From: Dolomedes plantarius
Lineage: Eukaryota > Arthropoda > Arachnida > Araneae > Dolomedidae
Assembly (NCBI GenBank): GCA_907164885.2
Contig: OU015490.1
Location: 208,151,272-208,215,271 of the forward strand
Direction of reading: 5' to 3'
DNA length: 64,000 nucleotides
The notes under the pieces were generated by a model that was not told the origin of the DNA, searched no databases, and saw only the letters and a program-made list of their open reading frames with translations. Both the position numbers and the translations under genes were made by a program. This document shows, piece by piece, positions 61,321 to 64,000 of the stretch. Position 1 is the first letter of the stretch. Every line of letters starts with the position of its first letter.

Positions 61321-63110
61321 ATGCCGCTCTCAAGTAACCAGAAGCTTGCCTTGTTAGCAAAAGAAGAGCTAACAATTATCAGAAGTGCGATAGATGAACT
61401 CCCTGACAACGTGAACAAACAAGGTAATCTTGAATTTTTGTTTTACTCAAAAATGGCGTACTTAGGTAGATATAAAAAGTGTGATTTAGTTCAGTTAGCG
61501 GTTGAGTTTGGCGAGAGTGTCCCTGAAATTCGTACGATAGTTATTTTGAAGGATATTATAACCAAAAGTAAAAACTATGATGAACCGTTTGTTAAAGATG
61601 TGTAGGAGGATTAGTTGACGACAGAGTGAAACAGGAAACACAAAAATTTGAATTTGAGCGAGTTTTGCAATTAGAGAAATTAAAAATTGAAAATCAGAAT
61701 AAGATAGATGAACATTAATTACATAAAATTGAACAACAAAATGCTTTTAAATTGAAAAAATTAAAAATCCAGAATTAGAGTAAGATAATTTCTCAGGCTC
61801 AAAGTAAAATTAGTGTACCAGAAGTAAAGAAAAACACTATAGATTTGAGGAATTTAATGCAGAAATTTGACTTAAAAGACGGAGATATAGCTTCATTTTT
61901 GGTATTATTTGAAAGGCAAGCTAAACGAATAGGACTTATGGAGAGTGACTATGTAACACACTTATTAGGGCTATTGCCTCTTGAAATTACTCAGCTAATT
62001 GGGAGAGAATCAGAACAGGAAACTAATGAATATATATTTGTTAAGAATTTATTGTTAAAAAGATATAAACTAAGTCCCGAAAGTTTTAGACAAAAATTTG
62101 TCAACCGTATTAAAGATGTAGACGGCACGTGGACTGATTTTGTTTTCGAATTACGTACCTATTTTAATGAGTGGTTAACATGATTAAATATAAATGACTT
62201 TGAATCCCTAAAAGAACTTATGATTACAGATCAATTAAAAAAGCGAGTCCCAAATACGATGCGTGAACATTTCATTGAATCTTGGCCAAAGTTTGTTAAA
62301 GCGAATGATTTAACCCAAGTGCTGGACGATTATGAAAACGTTCGATCAGGAATTAAAACTAATAGCGAAAGCAGAAATACGAAGCATTCTAACTATCGTG
62401 ATGAATTTAAATACTACCCGCATTCAAATTACAGGATAAGTAATCGTAATACGAATAGGTTCGATTCGACCAAGTTTGTGAACAAAAACACGAACGTCAG
62501 CAGAAGTAAAATAAATGAAAAAGAAACCGCAACTCATAAAGTATTTAGTTCTTCGATACGCGATGACAGAGTATGTTTTGCTTGTGGAGGGCGAAATCAC
62601 ATTGCCAAGTTTTGCAGAAAAACGAATGAGGAGCGGAGCGAAAATCTGAATGTTTATGGGAATCGTGAAATGACGCCTCCAGACAAATATCTACTCCAGG
62701 CAAAGATAAACAATCAAAGCATTAATATTTAACTAGACAAGGGAACTAGCAGTTGTCTGATGAAAATGTCCATTGCTAAAATGTTAGGATTAAATATTAC
62801 TCCATGTAAAAAGGATCTTTATTTGTTTGGAAACCAAACTAACCCAGTTTCGCAAAGTCTAGGTGCTGCAGTTACAGATGTAGAGATAGACGATGTTTTG
62901 GCTAAGGACGTTACTATTTTGATCGTGTCAGACAATACACAACCAGTTGATTTATTAGTTGGAAGAACATTGCTCGATTTACTGTACATAGCTTATGCTA
63001 GGGTTGGAGAAAACTTACATATCGGATATGCGAAAGATTACCCATTCATTAATTTAGAATTTATTGAGGAAAACCCAACGGTTAAATTGAAAGTAACTGA
63101 AACAGTACAA
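61321..63110 (+). pseudogene. gag: gypsy-type gag and protease, several stops
   Basis: It starts at ATG 61321 (MPLSSNQKLALLAKEELTII). A SAP-like N-terminal segment (YKKCDLVQLAVEFGESVPEI) is followed by a charged coiled-coil-like linker with stops and one shift (61603-61800). A SCAN-like capsid domain comes next (61845-62180, MQKFDLKDGDIASFLVLFER to SPESFRQKFVNRI), then a stop (TGA, 62181) and further capsid helices. One CCHC zinc knuckle, CFACGGRNHIAKFC, lies at about 62577-62618. The retropepsin part follows a TAA (62730): LDKGTSSCLMK in place of the DTGS motif, then DLLVGRTLLDLL near 62950. The catalytic DTG is changed to DKG, and no reverse transcriptase follows. Confidence 0.8.
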
Positions 63111-63112
63111 TT

Positions 63113-63300
63113 GTGAATAATAGTATAAATTTTGTCAAAGCGAAGACTGAAGATTTAAATGATGGTTTAATTATGATTAGGGGAGAAGGTGAAAATTTAC
63201 ACTCATTATTGGAAGTCAAGGAAGGGGAAACAATTGTACCAGTTATTAATACCAGAGATAGGAATATTATATTGAATAGAAATCAAAATGTTGGTAAAAA
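63113..63300 (+). pseudogene. gypsy-type pol fragment between protease and RT
   Basis: The open frame (63113 onward) continues the polyprotein with LLEVKEGETIVPVINTRDRN and IILNRNQNVGKKEV, the spacer usually found between protease and reverse transcriptase in such elements. Similarity ends at about 63300, where base composition changes sharply and a second LTR-like sequence begins. The ORF's last 20 codons belong to that new sequence. Confidence 0.55.
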
Positions 63301-63304
63301 GGAA

Positions 63305-63657
63305 GTGGTTGCTGGGAGATTCTGCGAGGCGTTGGACGCCGGATTTATCAGCGGACTGAAGTGATCTCGTCAGCGGGCCACGTGCTTGGACAAGACCGTC
63401 GAAGCGTGAGCGTTATTTTCGGCTGTGCGCCGTGTAAAACGAAAGGCAGTTTGCCTTGGCTTATGTGAATTTTTATGTACAGTGCATTTCTCTGTGAACT
63501 TTTCCAGAAAAGAATAAAGTGTTTGAAACACTGAACTCCGCTCCTCGAGTCAGTTTCTTGGGTTGTGGAGATAGTCACGGCCAGTCAAAGCCGGGACAGT
63601 TAGCAGGTGATCGCCCGGGGCACAGCAGTGAAGCGTCTTCGCCTTGGAGCCATCACA
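63305..63657 (+). repeat. LTR (or R-U5 part) of a second gypsy-type element
   Basis: GC-rich sequence begins near 63305. It includes AGAATAAAGTGTTTG (polyadenylation signal at about 63513) and ends GCCATCACA, two bases before a primer-binding site. This is the order R-U5-PBS of a 5' LTR. The left boundary is uncertain, and the element continues out of the window. Confidence 0.7.
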
Positions 63658-63659
63658 GC

Positions 63660-63674
63660 TGGTGGCAGCGGAGG
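63660..63674 (+). promoter_or_regulatory. Primer-binding site, tRNA-Leu type
   Basis: TGGTGGCAGCGGAGG follows the LTR end by two bases. The first 12 bases complement the 3' end of a common eukaryotic tRNA-Leu (…CCGCTGCCA plus CCA). Reverse transcription of the second gypsy-type element would start here. Confidence 0.7.
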
Positions 63675-64000
63675 AATTCTACGTATGTGTTTGTGAAATA
63701 CGTGAGGATCCACGGAGGAGGTGAAGCAGTGGCGGTACTGGCGAGGATAGCCAAGGGAATCCGCCGATGCAAGCAGTCAACTAGAACCTGCGGAAAATAC
63801 TAGCAGCCGAGACGTGTAGCCAGACGGAATTTGTTCAGAAGGAGTGGAACCTGTGCAAGAAAATTCGATCAGCGTGTACAGCTGGATGCGACAGCAGGAA
63901 AGGTAAGCTCATTTGAAATCTTCCAAAGAGGTCTGCGCGATAATTGTCGAGGGGTAGTAAATTGTGGGGTTGGAATTAGTGACTGGTTGGAATTAGTCTA
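63675..64000 (+). other. Leader of the second gypsy-type element (incomplete)
   Basis: GC-richer sequence follows the primer site with no gag start that I can recognise before the window ends. A short open frame ending at 63803 begins within the LTR and is not protein-like. Confidence 0.5.

Overview
The window is eukaryotic, AT-rich, repeat-dense intergenic DNA. I see no intact host protein-coding gene, rRNA or CRISPR array. Nearly everything recognisable is transposon-derived: a BEL/Pao LTR retrotransposon, several Tc1/mariner-superfamily elements, a piggyBac element nested in one of them, a Tigger/pogo element, gypsy-type LTR elements, a non-LTR RNase H relic, tRNA-headed SINEs, MITEs, minisatellites and about twenty long (AT)n tracts. 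BEL/Pao, gag proteins of the SCAN-like type and these Tc1 and DD41D-like transposases point to an arthropod. The combination looks most like a spider or other arachnid, but that is inference and no diagnostic host gene is present.

Layout. 1-1370: end of an LTR element. 1620-4500: an old 1.6-kb dimeric repeat. 6195-6600: SINE-like pieces. 7450-8080: an 82-bp minisatellite. 8109-13926: a nearly complete BEL/Pao element on the minus strand with a 5-bp target duplication, near-identical LTRs and a deleted integrase core. 14558-14787: a fold-back MITE. 17090-17590: a 160-bp tandem repeat. 18046-20205: an interspersed repeat plus two DD41D-type transposase relics. 20270-20762, 25857-26531 and 30907-31404: three solo LTRs of one family. 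22554-23954: a Tc1 element with 166-bp terminal repeats and unusual DD32E spacing. 27100-27850: AT arrays holding a pogo/Tigger MITE.

29039-29255: a DD41D-type relic. 29346-29446: two perfect hairpins. 31545-32090: a Tc1 relic followed by a SINE. 32618-36730: a Tc1 element split at a TTAA by a 2.7-kb piggyBac. 37017-42176: an LTR element with 364-bp LTRs but only a gag relic inside (LARD-like). 43480-46640: SINE-like piece and a degraded gag-like region. 46895-47830: a 310-bp tandem repeat. 48933-49602: second copy of the interspersed repeat. 51343-54310: a Tc1 element abutting a DD41D-type element. 55425-57340: Tc1 C-terminus and a LINE RNase H relic. 57780-60240: a 149-bp tandem array interrupted by a Tigger element. 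61115-63364: gypsy gag and protease, followed by a second LTR and a tRNA-Leu-type primer site.

All transposase and polyprotein genes seen here carry stops, frameshifts, deletions or lost catalytic residues, so no element in the window looks autonomous. The pieces do not form an operon or pathway. Their relationship is nesting and target-site choice: TA-targeting elements and (AT)n arrays abut repeatedly, and piggyBac sits in a TTAA inside a Tc1 gene.
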